DNA of 64,000 nucleotides from Postechiella marina. GTDB taxonomy: Bacteria; Bacteroidota; Bacteroidia; Flavobacteriales; Flavobacteriaceae. Of the stretch, positions 34,313 to 42,332 are shown piece after piece (the stretch's first letter is position 1; each line of letters starts with the position of its first letter). The position numbers and the translations under genes are program-made. The stretch lies in the NCBI RefSeq assembly GCF_039538365.1, contig NZ_BAABCA010000007.1, forward strand, positions 62,001 through 126,000. The letters are read 5' to 3'. The notes under the pieces are model-generated. The model did no database searches. It had not been told where the DNA came from and saw only the letters and a program-made list of their open reading frames with translations.

Positions 34313-34885
34313 TTGACTACAGAGCAACTATATCAAGAATTAAATTACGTTAACCATTCGAAAGAAAAACGATTGCATTATGCTAATTTGTTTTTAAACA
34401 ATCCTAGTCTAATTCCTAAATTACTCGATATTCTTTTTAGAGTAGACGATAAAATATCGCCTCGTGCAGCTTGGGTATTCGAGTTTATGTGCAACCACCG
34501 CATTGAAGCCATAATTCCTTATCTAGACACCTTTACTAAAAACCTTAATAAAGTTCACCTAGACTCTGCAGTAAGGCCGGTTGCAAAAATTTGCGAAATG
34601 TTAGCCAAAGCTTATACCTCTAAACAAGATAATGCTATTAAAACAAACCTAAATGCCACACATAAAGAGCGCATTATAGAAACCTGTTTTGATTATATGA
34701 TTAACGATGAAAAAGTAGCCCCTAAAGCTTATGGCATGGTTACTCTTTTTTTATTAGGAGAAGAATACGATTGGATACACCCAGAATTAGCACTTATTTT
34801 AGAACGCGATTTTGCTCTGCAGAGTGCTGCATTTAAAGCTCGCGCTAGGCATATTTTAAAAAAACTAAAGAAAAAGAGAATATAA
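34313..34885 (+). CDS. Helical (HEAT-like) protein upstream of purB
   Basis: 190 residues from a TTG start. The sequence is entirely helical with repeated helix pairs (LLDILFRVDDKISPRAAWVFEFM, AVRPVAKICEMLAKAY, RIIETCFDYMINDEKVAPKAYGMVTLFLLGEEY, ending ARHILKKLKKKR), suggesting an ARM/HEAT-type scaffold. No signal peptide or catalytic motif is seen. It is 83 bp upstream of purB, which has its own promoter box. Function unknown. Confidence 0.75.
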   Translation: MTTEQLYQELNYVNHSKEKRLHYANLFLNNPSLIPKLLDILFRVDDKISPRAAWVFEFMCNHRIEAIIPYLDTFTKNLNKVHLDSAVRPVAKICEMLAKAYTSKQDNAIKTNLNATHKERIIETCFDYMINDEKVAPKAYGMVTLFLLGEEYDWIHPELALILERDFALQSAAFKARARHILKKLKKKRI

Positions 34886-34934
34886 AACCTTGAAAACTTA
34901 GACTTTCAATCTTCCTACTTACGCCTAAAAAAAC

Positions 34935-34942
34935 TATCTTTG
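34935..34942 (+). promoter_or_regulatory. Putative -7 promoter box of purB
   Basis: TATCTTTG matches TAnnTTTG, 26 bp before the purB ATG. A good -33 match is not evident. Confidence 0.5.
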
Positions 34943-34968
34943 CCACTTCTAAAAAAACAACATACATC

Positions 34969-36312
34969 ATGTCATTATCACCTCTTAATGCTGTTTCTCC
35001 AATAGATGGAAGATACAGAAGTAAAGTAAACGAATTAGCGCCTTATTTCTCTGAGGAAGCCCTTATAAAATATCGTGTATTAGTAGAAATAGAATATTTT
35101 ATTGCGTTATGCGAAATTCCGTTACCCCAACTAGAATCTATTGATAATGCCATTTTTGATGATTTAAGAGCCATATATAAAAACTTTTCTTCTGAAGATG
35201 CTGCTGCCATTAAAAAAATTGAAAGCATAACTAACCACGATGTAAAAGCAGTTGAATATTTTATAAAAGAAAAATTTGATGACTTAGGCTTATCTGCTCA
35301 CAAAGAATTTATTCACTTTGGCTTAACATCTCAAGATATAAACAACACAGCTATTCCTTTAAGTATTAAAGAAGCCATGAACAATGTTTATGTGCCAGAA
35401 TACTTTACAGTTCTTGAAAAATTAAAAACATTAACACAAGATTGGGCAGATATTTCTATGTTAGCGAGAACGCATGGCCAACCAGCATCTCCTACCCGAT
35501 TAGGTAAAGAAATTGATGTTTTTGTTGCGCGTTTAAACGAGCAGTTTAATTTATTAAATGATATACCAAGCGCTGCCAAATTTGGTGGTGCAACAGGAAA
35601 CTTTAATGCGCACCATGTAGCTTACCCAAATATTGCCTGGAAAGCTTTTGGCAGTAAATTTGTACAAGAAAAATTAGGTTTACACCACTCGTTTCCTACT
35701 ACCCAAATAGAGCATTACGACCACATGGCTGCTTTATTTGATACTTTAAAAAGAATAAATACTATTTTAATTGATTTAGATAGAGATATTTGGACATACG
35801 TGTCTATGGACTATTTTAAACAAAAAATAAAAGCTGGAGAAGTAGGAAGCTCTGCAATGCCACATAAGGTAAACCCTATAGATTTTGAAAACTCTGAAGG
35901 TAATTTAGGCATAGCAAATGCTATATTCGAGCATTTATCGGCAAAACTACCTGTATCGCGTTTACAACGTGATTTAACAGACAGCACGGTTTTACGTAAC
36001 GTTGGTGTACCTTTTGGGCATACTTTAATTGGTTTTAAATCGACTTTAAAAGGTTTAAATAAATTGTTATTAAACGAAAGTAAATTTGCTGCCGATTTAG
36101 AAAACAATTGGGCGGTAGTTGCAGAAGCTATTCAAACCATACTGCGTCGCGAAGCTTACCCTAACCCTTACGAGGCTTTAAAAGGTTTAACACGAACTAA
36201 CGAGAAGATAAACCAAGATTCTATTTCTAATTTTATTGACACCTTAGAAGTGTCTAACACAATAAAAGAAGAATTAAAACGTATAACACCTAGTAACTAT
36301 ACAGGAATATAA
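34969..36312 (+). CDS. purB: Adenylosuccinate lyase
   Basis: 447 residues. Fumarase-superfamily signatures are ARTHGQPASPTRLGKE, the central KFGGATGNFNAH, and the flexible catalytic loop GSSAMPHKVNPIDFENSEGN with its active-site Ser. It cleaves SAICAR and adenylosuccinate, releasing fumarate, in purine synthesis. Length matches E. coli-type PurB (about 456). A small membrane-protein gene follows 9 bp later. Confidence 0.97.
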   Translation: MSLSPLNAVSPIDGRYRSKVNELAPYFSEEALIKYRVLVEIEYFIALCEIPLPQLESIDNAIFDDLRAIYKNFSSEDAAAIKKIESITNHDVKAVEYFIKEKFDDLGLSAHKEFIHFGLTSQDINNTAIPLSIKEAMNNVYVPEYFTVLEKLKTLTQDWADISMLARTHGQPASPTRLGKEIDVFVARLNEQFNLLNDIPSAAKFGGATGNFNAHHVAYPNIAWKAFGSKFVQEKLGLHHSFPTTQIEHYDHMAALFDTLKRINTILIDLDRDIWTYVSMDYFKQKIKAGEVGSSAMPHKVNPIDFENSEGNLGIANAIFEHLSAKLPVSRLQRDLTDSTVLRNVGVPFGHTLIGFKSTLKGLNKLLLNESKFAADLENNWAVVAEAIQTILRREAYPNPYEALKGLTRTNEKINQDSISNFIDTLEVSNTIKEELKRITPSNYTGI

Positions 36313-36321
36313 ATTTTAAGT

Positions 36322-36513
36322 ATGTTAACAGACAAACAATCTTTATTACTTTGCGGTATTTTAGCTGGTGCCATTTTTGTTGGAGGCGTATTAGATATAC
36401 TTAGTAACTTTATTGTTCAAACTGTATTAACCCTTATATTTATAACCATTATATTAAATATATTTTATACAAACGGAAAGTATAAGGAGCGAAAAAAAAG
36501 AGCATCTAAATAA
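36322..36513 (+). CDS. Small two-pass membrane protein
   Basis: 63 residues. Two hydrophobic segments (about 7-25 and 29-48) are followed by a short basic tail (KYKERKKRASK), so both ends probably face the cytoplasm. It is only 9 bp after purB and precedes a strong terminator, so it is the last cistron of the purB unit. No family recognised. Confidence 0.65.
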   Translation: MLTDKQSLLLCGILAGAIFVGGVLDILSNFIVQTVLTLIFITIILNIFYTNGKYKERKKRASK

Positions 36514-36543
36514 AAAAAGGCTTACCAAATGGTAAGCCTTTTT
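36514..36543. terminator. Bidirectional terminator after the purB unit
   Basis: A-run plus GGCTTACC (to 36526), loop AAAT, then GGTAAGCC plus T-run (36531-36543): a perfect 13-bp stem including the A/T flanks. It serves the plus-strand purB unit and the minus-strand sigma/DUF4252 operon that ends at 36606. Confidence 0.88.
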
Positions 36544-36605
36544 AATATTAACATTTTATAATGTATACCATTATATTCAAAATAAATTTGAACTACTCAC
36601 TGGTA

Positions 36606-37148
36606 CTATTTGAAGAAATCGGCAATTCCTTCAAACTGAGATTTATCTAGGTTGGAATGTTGCATCGCTTCAACCAAAGTATATATTTTATTTGGCCTCA
36701 TATTGTTTCCCAATATTCTAACAACAGCAAAACCATAATCTTTCGAGCTTCCTAATAAAATAACCTCATCTGCTTCGTCGTCATTACCTACATATTTTAC
36801 AGATATTTTATTGCCTTTATCTCTAAACTCAATAAGCTCGTTGTATTTTTTGTTTTGCAAAATAGCTTTTACTTTAGCTAATTCGGTATTAAATTCTTCT
36901 ACATTGGTATCGCTAATTTTGTAACCTAAAAAGTTTAATCTTTTAACAGATTTATAAGCTTCTTTTTGTGTTTCGTTAAGCTTAGATTCGTCTATTTTAA
37001 GCATAGAAATTGGCAAATCTTGAGACAGAAAGTTTTTTGTTTCTTGGTTATCTACAAAATACCGCTGCAAACTAGGTTCGCTACTACAGCCTATTAATGT
37101 TACAGAAACTAATAAAACACATATTATATAGTTGATTGTTCGTTGCAT
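36606..37148 (-). CDS. DUF4252 lipoprotein
   Basis: 180 residues with lipobox IGC at Cys21 after a short hydrophobic signal. The DUF4252 body has a helix-strand pattern with LNFLGYKISDTN, FNTELAKVKAILQ and a strand pair ISVKYVGNDDEADEVILLG ending in FAVVRILGNNMRPNKIY. Function is unknown. It is the distal gene of the sigma factor operon and a distant paralogue of the preceding gene, so both are probably made in response to the same cue. Confidence 0.85.
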   Translation of the reverse strand: MQRTINYIICVLLVSVTLIGCSSEPSLQRYFVDNQETKNFLSQDLPISMLKIDESKLNETQKEAYKSVKRLNFLGYKISDTNVEEFNTELAKVKAILQNKKYNELIEFRDKGNKISVKYVGNDDEADEVILLGSSKDYGFAVVRILGNNMRPNKIYTLVEAMQHSNLDKSQFEGIADFFK

Positions 37149-37171
37149 GATTGATGAATTATAATGTGTTA

Positions 37172-37726
37172 TTATTTATTTAAATGTTTCCCTCCTGGAA
37201 TATTCATTTTATCTGTAAGTTTAGATATTTCATTTAAATCGATATCGCCGGTTAACGATACAACAACGGTTTCTATTTTACGTTCTTTTCCGTTAATTTC
37301 TACCTTGTCTTCCATAACTTTATCTATACCATTTACAAAAATTAAAAGCTCTTTAACATGATCTGCATCTTTACCTTCTTTTACATAAAACTTAACTTCG
37401 GTACCATCATCTTTAACCTCCATTAACTCTTCTAAAGCACTAGATCTAGATTTAACCCACTTAGACACATCGGCAGATATAGCCTTATTATCTGTAACAA
37501 TGGTTTTAAAACTGGTAATACTTTTTACCATATCTATATAGGCTTTAGCTTCAGCATCGTCTACATTAATACCCATTTTTGCTATCATCTGAAACATTTT
37601 AGGTTTTATAGATACGTAGGTTACATCTGGGTTTTCGCTATATTTATCAAAAATATTTTTTTGCGCCATCCCTGTTAAAGGCATTAACATTAATGCCATT
37701 ACAAATACTATTATTTTATTTCTCAT
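37172..37726 (-). CDS. DUF4252 secreted protein
   Basis: 184 residues from the ATG at 37726, which starts a clean signal peptide (MRNKIIVFVMALMLMPLTG, cleaved after MAQ); an ATG eight codons upstream is less natural. The mature part has the DUF4252 pattern (FDKYSENPDVTYVSIKPKM, SITSFKTIVTDN, EVKFYVKEGKDADHVKELLIFVNG, TVVVSLTGDIDL). It is periplasmic or surface-exposed, unlike the lipid-anchored paralogue next to it. Role unknown. Confidence 0.85.
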   Translation of the reverse strand: MRNKIIVFVMALMLMPLTGMAQKNIFDKYSENPDVTYVSIKPKMFQMIAKMGINVDDAEAKAYIDMVKSITSFKTIVTDNKAISADVSKWVKSRSSALEELMEVKDDGTEVKFYVKEGKDADHVKELLIFVNGIDKVMEDKVEINGKERKIETVVVSLTGDIDLNEISKLTDKMNIPGGKHLNK

Positions 37727-37760
37727 TTTATTAAATTTTAAATTATTCATTTGCTATTAA

Positions 37761-38249
37761 TTAATACTTTTTAAAAATTATTTGTGTTGTGTTTTCAATT
37801 TCGTTTAAATACCCCAAAGTAGATGTTCCCTTTTCAATTTTATTAAGATACCCTACTGTTGATGCACCTTTATTAAAATGACTCGAAATCATGGCTAGAG
37901 ATTTAGATACTTCGTCTAGCGCCTCTTGAGGGTCGCAATACGTACCTACTAAATTCTCTTGGCAACCTTCTACCACAGGTTTATTTAAATAAAACCCTAA
38001 CATAAGAACCGCTACAGCTGCGACAGAAATCCACTTGTAATTAAAATTACGTTTTGTTTTTAATGGAACGTCTTTAGTAAACTGTTCTTTTTTATTCCCC
38101 AAAAAATACGCAAACATTGGCTTGTACATTTCTAAATGTGGTGCTACAGTGTCGCTAGAAAAATAGTTTTTTAACACTTGCTCTTCTTTAAGAGATGTTT
38201 CACCGTTTTCGTATTTTTCAAGTAATTTTTCTATATCATTTAATACCAT
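37761..38249 (-). CDS. Single-pass membrane protein, probable sigma-factor partner (anti-sigma-like)
   Basis: 162 residues. A cytoplasmic N-terminal ~70 residues (LLEKYENGETSLKEEQVLKNYF, typical of bacteroidal anti-sigma-like proteins) are followed by one membrane segment (about 72-88) and a periplasmic tail. The tail has a 13-residue tandem repeat: GASTVGYLNKIEK then GTSTLGYLNEIEN. The start overlaps the sigma gene by 14 bp, so the two are coupled. Control of the sigma factor is inferred from this arrangement. Confidence 0.75.
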   Translation of the reverse strand: MVLNDIEKLLEKYENGETSLKEEQVLKNYFSSDTVAPHLEMYKPMFAYFLGNKKEQFTKDVPLKTKRNFNYKWISVAAVAVLMLGFYLNKPVVEGCQENLVGTYCDPQEALDEVSKSLAMISSHFNKGASTVGYLNKIEKGTSTLGYLNEIENTTQIIFKKY

Positions 38250-38745
38250 AATTATGTGTATTAGTCAGTTTTTCTCTTATTGTTTTTCTCGCTCTAGATA
38301 AAGCCACTCGTACTGCTGTATTATTCATATCTAACATTTTAGCAATTTCATCTAAATCGTACTCTTCTATATCTCTTAGTTGAATTATCATTTTCTGCTG
38401 CTCTGGTAAATCTTTTATTATGCGCTCTACCCAATTTACGCTGTCTACTAATTCAACCTGTTTTTGTAATCCTGTTTGCTTATCTTCATAATTACTATGT
38501 ACAATCTTTAAATTTTGAGCTTGTTTAGATTTTAATTTATCAAAACAAAAATTCTTTGTCATAGTCATAGAAAAAGCTTCAACGTTTTTATACTCTGCAA
38601 TTTTCTTCTTATTGTTCCAAAGTTTTAACAAAACTTCTTGAGTCGCATCTTCTGCCTCTTCTGTAGATACTAGTAATCGTTTTGCTAAACGAAAAACTTT
38701 ATCCTTAAAAGGCATTACAATATTTAAAAACTCGTTTTGAGTCAT
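38236..38745 (-). CDS. ECF-type RNA polymerase sigma factor
   Basis: 169 residues with sigma-70 region 2 (FKDKVFRLAKRLLVSTEEAEDATQEVLLKLWNNKKKI) and region 4 (DLPEQQKMIIQLRDIEEYDLDEIAKMLDMNNTAVRVALSRARKTI). Region 3 is absent, as in ECF factors. It heads an operon with a membrane partner and two DUF4252 exported proteins, suggesting an envelope-signal response. An ECF-like promoter upstream suggests autoregulation. Confidence 0.93.
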   Translation of the reverse strand: MTQNEFLNIVMPFKDKVFRLAKRLLVSTEEAEDATQEVLLKLWNNKKKIAEYKNVEAFSMTMTKNFCFDKLKSKQAQNLKIVHSNYEDKQTGLQKQVELVDSVNWVERIIKDLPEQQKMIIQLRDIEEYDLDEIAKMLDMNNTAVRVALSRARKTIREKLTNTHNYGIK

Positions 38746-38795
38746 TGTGGTTAGCTTTAGTTAAAAATAGCTTAGTTATTGCTATTTGATATTAC

Positions 38796-38821
38796 GACGA
38801 CGGTGTTTCGCATTTGTTACA
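38796..38821 (-). promoter_or_regulatory. Possible ECF-type autoregulatory promoter
   Basis: Minus strand: TGTAAC (38821-38816), a 16-bp spacer and CGTC (38799-38796), about 50 bp before the sigma ATG. The -10-like region is the triplet repeat CGTCGTCGTA. The spacing and CGTC core resemble ECF promoters, but no second regulon member is available here to compare. Confidence 0.35.
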
Positions 38822-38978
38822 TCAAAATTTAAAATTTATTACATAAATCTTAAAAACCTTATTTTTTCTATAGGTTACAGATGTTTATAGTATAACAAAT
38901 TAATCTATTTTATTTTTTATTACACAATAATGTAAGTAAATTTAGGGTTTACTAGACTACTTATACTAAATGCCTCTT

Positions 38979-40460
38979 ATGAAAAATTATAAAGCCCTTT
39001 CCTTACTATTATTTATTGCCCTAATTTTTACAAGTTGTTTTGAAGATAATGACGATAATCAAATTGCTGTTAGCTCTATAAACGATTTTGTTTGGAAAGG
39101 GATGAATAGCTTTTATTTATATAAAGATGACATTCCAGACCTTGCCAATAACAGATTTGCTAACAATGAAGAATTAAAAGTTTATTTAAATAGCTTTAAT
39201 TCTCCCGAAGGCTTGTTTGAAAGTTTAATTCACCAACGCGAAACTATTGATAGATTTAGTTGGATTGTTGATGACTATATAGCGTTAGAACAATTTTTTG
39301 ATGGTGTTGTTACAAACAACGGTATGGAGTTTCAAGTTTTTAGATTTAGCACAACAGACACTAATCGATATGGCATTGTAACCCACGTATTACCAAATAC
39401 AAGTGCCGAAGCTAATGGTGTAAAACGAGGCGATATTTTTTATGGAATAGATAATGTGCAGCTTACCGCAAATAATGCTAATGCACTTTTAAGTGCCGAT
39501 AATTACACTATAAACTTGGGGGTTTATGATGATAATGATACTACAGACACTAGCGACGACTCTGTTACAGAAACAAGTGAAACCATTGCCCTAACTAAAG
39601 AACAATACACAGAAAACCCTATATTAATTAACAAGGTATTAAATATAGCAAATAAAAACATTGCTTATTTAATGTATAATGGTTTTACTGGCACAGAACA
39701 ATTTAATGCCGAATTAAATTCTGTTTTTGCTAACTTTAATAGTGCTGGTGCTACCGAGTTGGTTTTAGATTTACGATACAACCCAGGTGGCTCTGTTAGC
39801 ACAGCTATAATGCTATCTAGTTTAATAACAGGACAATTTACTGGAGAAATATACAGTACAGAACAATGGAACTCTGAAATTCAAGAAGCATTAGAAACTG
39901 AAAATCCAGAATTATTAATAAATAGATTTGTTAGCAGCAATAATGGCGCTGCATTACAAAGTTTAAATTTAGACAGGCTTTTTGTTTTAACCACTAACAG
40001 AAGTGCATCGGCTAGCGAATTGGTTATTAATTCACTAAGACCTTATATTGATGTTGTTCAAATAGGAACAACCACTGCTGGAAAATACCAAGCTTCTACC
40101 ACACTATACGATTCTGACAATTTTAGACGCGAAGGCGCCAACCCTAGCCATACTTACGCCATGCAACCGCTAATTTTTAAATCTTTAAATGTAGAAGGGG
40201 TTACTGATTATTTTGATGGACTGGAACCAGATATAACTTTAAGCGAAAAAGTAAGAAATCTTGGTGTTTTAGGAGACGAAAACGAACCGCTTTTAGCAGA
40301 AGCATTAGCTATTATTACTGGCACAGGAAAACCACAAAGAGAGAAAGGTAATAGCGTTATAATGTCTGATAAAAAAATAAACAGCTCTCCTTTTGAAGGC
40401 AACATGTATATTGATAAAGATTTACCAATAGATTTAATAAAAAAGACCTTCTTTGAATAA
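38979..40460 (+). CDS. S41 family peptidase (CtpA-like) lipoprotein
   Basis: 493 residues from the ATG at 38979; an ATG three codons upstream is also possible. Lipobox TSC near residue 20. A PDZ-like region (VTHVLPNTSAEANGVKRGDIFYGID) precedes the S41 catalytic core: ELVLDLRYNPGGSVSTA, the nucleophile Ser in NRSASASELVINSLRP, and the Lys in TTAGKYQAS. Such tail-specific proteases act on C-termini in the envelope. Its stop overlaps the next gene by 8 bp, so they are co-transcribed. Confidence 0.88.
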   Translation: MKNYKALSLLLFIALIFTSCFEDNDDNQIAVSSINDFVWKGMNSFYLYKDDIPDLANNRFANNEELKVYLNSFNSPEGLFESLIHQRETIDRFSWIVDDYIALEQFFDGVVTNNGMEFQVFRFSTTDTNRYGIVTHVLPNTSAEANGVKRGDIFYGIDNVQLTANNANALLSADNYTINLGVYDDNDTTDTSDDSVTETSETIALTKEQYTENPILINKVLNIANKNIAYLMYNGFTGTEQFNAELNSVFANFNSAGATELVLDLRYNPGGSVSTAIMLSSLITGQFTGEIYSTEQWNSEIQEALETENPELLINRFVSSNNGAALQSLNLDRLFVLTTNRSASASELVINSLRPYIDVVQIGTTTAGKYQASTTLYDSDNFRREGANPSHTYAMQPLIFKSLNVEGVTDYFDGLEPDITLSEKVRNLGVLGDENEPLLAEALAIITGTGKPQREKGNSVIMSDKKINSSPFEGNMYIDKDLPIDLIKKTFFE

Positions 40461-41178
40461 ACACAAAACCTACTTCAATTGGAGCACAGGTAAAGATTCT
40501 GCTTTAGCCTTATACCATTTATTACAAGATGAACGCTACAGCGTAAGCGAATTAATTACTACTATAAACAGTCATTATAATAGAGTTTCTATGCATGGTC
40601 TTAGAAAAGAGCTATTAATAGCTCAAACCGATGCTTTAGAAATTCCTATTAGTTTAATAGAACTTCCTGAAATGCCAAGTATGGAAGTTTATGAGCAAAA
40701 AATGGAAGAAACCGTTTCTAGACTTAAAGACAACGGATTTACACATAGTGCTTTTGGCGATATTTTTCTTGAAGATTTACGTGTTTACAGAGAAAACAAA
40801 TTAAAACAACAAGGTTTTGAAGCCATATTTCCTATTTGGAAAAGAAACACCAAAGAATTGATTTATGAGTTTTTAGATTTGGGTTTTAAAACCATTATAG
40901 TTTGTGCCAATTCCAAATATTTAGGAGAAAACTTTGTAGGAACTGTTATAGATAAAGATTTTATAGATAATTTACCCGAAAGTGTAGATCCCTGCGGTGA
41001 AAATGGTGAGTTTCACACCTTTTGTTTTGATGGGCCTATTTTTAAAACCCCAATATCATTTACAATAGGCGAAAAAGTATATCGAGAGTACAACGCTCCA
41101 AAACAAGATAACGATTCTGTTTGTAAAAGTGATGCCGAAAAATATGGTGTTTGGTATTGCGATTTACTTTTAAAATAA
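40453..41178 (+). CDS. PP-loop ATPase, Dph6/diphthine-ammonia-ligase-like
   Basis: 241 residues from a TTG overlapping the previous stop. The N-terminal PP-loop WSTGKDSALALYHLL binds ATP; AFGDIFLEDLRVYRE, PIWKRNTKEL and DPCGENGEFHTFCFDGPIF match the Dph6/COG2102 family. In eukaryotes and archaea Dph6 amidates diphthine, but bacteria lack diphthamide, so the role here must differ. It is the last plus-strand gene before the B12 locus, facing it across a shared terminator. Confidence 0.82.
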   Translation: MNKHKTYFNWSTGKDSALALYHLLQDERYSVSELITTINSHYNRVSMHGLRKELLIAQTDALEIPISLIELPEMPSMEVYEQKMEETVSRLKDNGFTHSAFGDIFLEDLRVYRENKLKQQGFEAIFPIWKRNTKELIYEFLDLGFKTIIVCANSKYLGENFVGTVIDKDFIDNLPESVDPCGENGEFHTFCFDGPIFKTPISFTIGEKVYREYNAPKQDNDSVCKSDAEKYGVWYCDLLLK

Positions 41179-41210
41179 AAGAGCTGCTATACAGCAGCTC
41201 TTTTATTTTA
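41171..41210. terminator. Very strong bidirectional terminator
   Basis: An 18-bp perfect stem (41171-41188 with 41193-41210) around core GAGCTGCT/AGCAGCTC and loop ATAC, with A+T-rich flanks on both arms. It ends the S41-Dph6-like unit on the plus strand and the B12 uptake unit on the minus strand. Confidence 0.92.
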
Positions 41211-41225
41211 AATTTAATTATAACC

Positions 41226-42194
41226 TTAACGCTTTATTAATTTCTGACTACGAACTGTATTTACCGTTTTTAATTTTATTAAATAAATCCCAGGTAATAA
41301 GTTATCTATTCTAATAGCGGTACCTTTTGTATATAATGCTTGCTTAAAAACCAAACGACCAGAAACCGAATAAATTTCAACCATTCCAGTATCTTGAACA
41401 TGTACTATCGTTGTTGCTGGGTTTGGGTATATTACAATAGCTGTATTATCTTTAACTCCTCTCGTGCTTAATGTTTCGTTCTTAATAACACCAACAGCAT
41501 CCAAATCAAAACCAGAAGAACTAAATGGAGTAGCGTATGGATCATTAACTATGTTTCCGTAACTATCGTATGTTGCATATGTAGGATCTATAGTACCAAT
41601 AACATCAATAAGTTTTACATGGGTAATAGCATTTTTATTTAGCATAGCATCGTCGGGGATGTCATCTAAATTAAAAGGTGTGCCATAACTAGCTCTATAT
41701 TTACCTGCAAAATTATTAATATAAGTTGGATCTATACTACCAAAGCCACCAACTTGAGTATCTGTTTGAGTTTGACTATGTGATGGAAATCTAAAAAAGT
41801 TAGTTCCATCAGAACTCACTTCAACAAAAGCTAATTCTAAAAACGTATCGCTAAAACTATTTTCAAAAACAGCAAAATCAAAACCCGAATTATTAACTAT
41901 TGGTTTTTCAAATGTTAACACCGCTGTTCCTCCATCTCCAAGACTAACTACCGAATTATTAGATTTTCCAATAGCATTATTAGCTGTACCATGAGTTGCC
42001 AAAGGCCCTGTAGGGTTGGTAATATTTTGTGGGCCACGTACCACACTAACTCCTGTTGCCCAAGCTATAAAATTTTCAGAATCGCGATGAATAGCTGTTG
42101 AGCCATCTACACCTGCTTTTGGGGCGTAAGATTGCGCACTAATAGATAAACTAAATAGCATTAAAAGTAATAAACTAAAGAAATTTTGCTTCAT
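41226..42194 (-). CDS. T9SS-sorted surface protein in the B12 uptake locus
   Basis: 322 residues: signal peptide (about 1-21), a beta-rich domain (about 25-240; GTANNAIGKSNNSVVSLGDG, GFDFAVFENSF, LAFVEVSSDG), and a type A T9SS sorting domain (about 250-322; YPNPATTIVHV, YSVSGRLVF, LPGIYLIKL, KLIKR end). It should be secreted through the outer membrane and anchored on the surface. It follows btuB and the propeller gene on the same strand, so I infer a role in capturing cobalamin. That role is not shown by any motif. Confidence 0.85.
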   Translation of the reverse strand: MKQNFFSLLLLMLFSLSISAQSYAPKAGVDGSTAIHRDSENFIAWATGVSVVRGPQNITNPTGPLATHGTANNAIGKSNNSVVSLGDGGTAVLTFEKPIVNNSGFDFAVFENSFSDTFLELAFVEVSSDGTNFFRFPSHSQTQTDTQVGGFGSIDPTYINNFAGKYRASYGTPFNLDDIPDDAMLNKNAITHVKLIDVIGTIDPTYATYDSYGNIVNDPYATPFSSSGFDLDAVGVIKNETLSTRGVKDNTAIVIYPNPATTIVHVQDTGMVEIYSVSGRLVFKQALYTKGTAIRIDNLLPGIYLIKLKTVNTVRSQKLIKR

Positions 42195-42213
42195 AATTTT
42201 TTAAATTTGGTGT

Positions 42214-42243
42214 AAAAAAAACAGTCACAAAAATGCAACTGTT
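42214..42243 (-). terminator. Weak intra-locus terminator or attenuator
   Basis: Minus strand: AACAGT (42243-42238), 12-base loop, ACTGTT (42225-42220) and a T-run (42220-42214). A 6-bp stem is weak. It sits between the propeller and T9SS genes and may lower expression of the latter. Confidence 0.35.
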
Positions 42244-42332
42244 CTTATATGTTGTTATTAAATTTCTAATATTAACCCCTTAAAATCATAGCAATAGTAT
42301 AATTTTAGTGGTTAAATTTTCTATATATTTTT

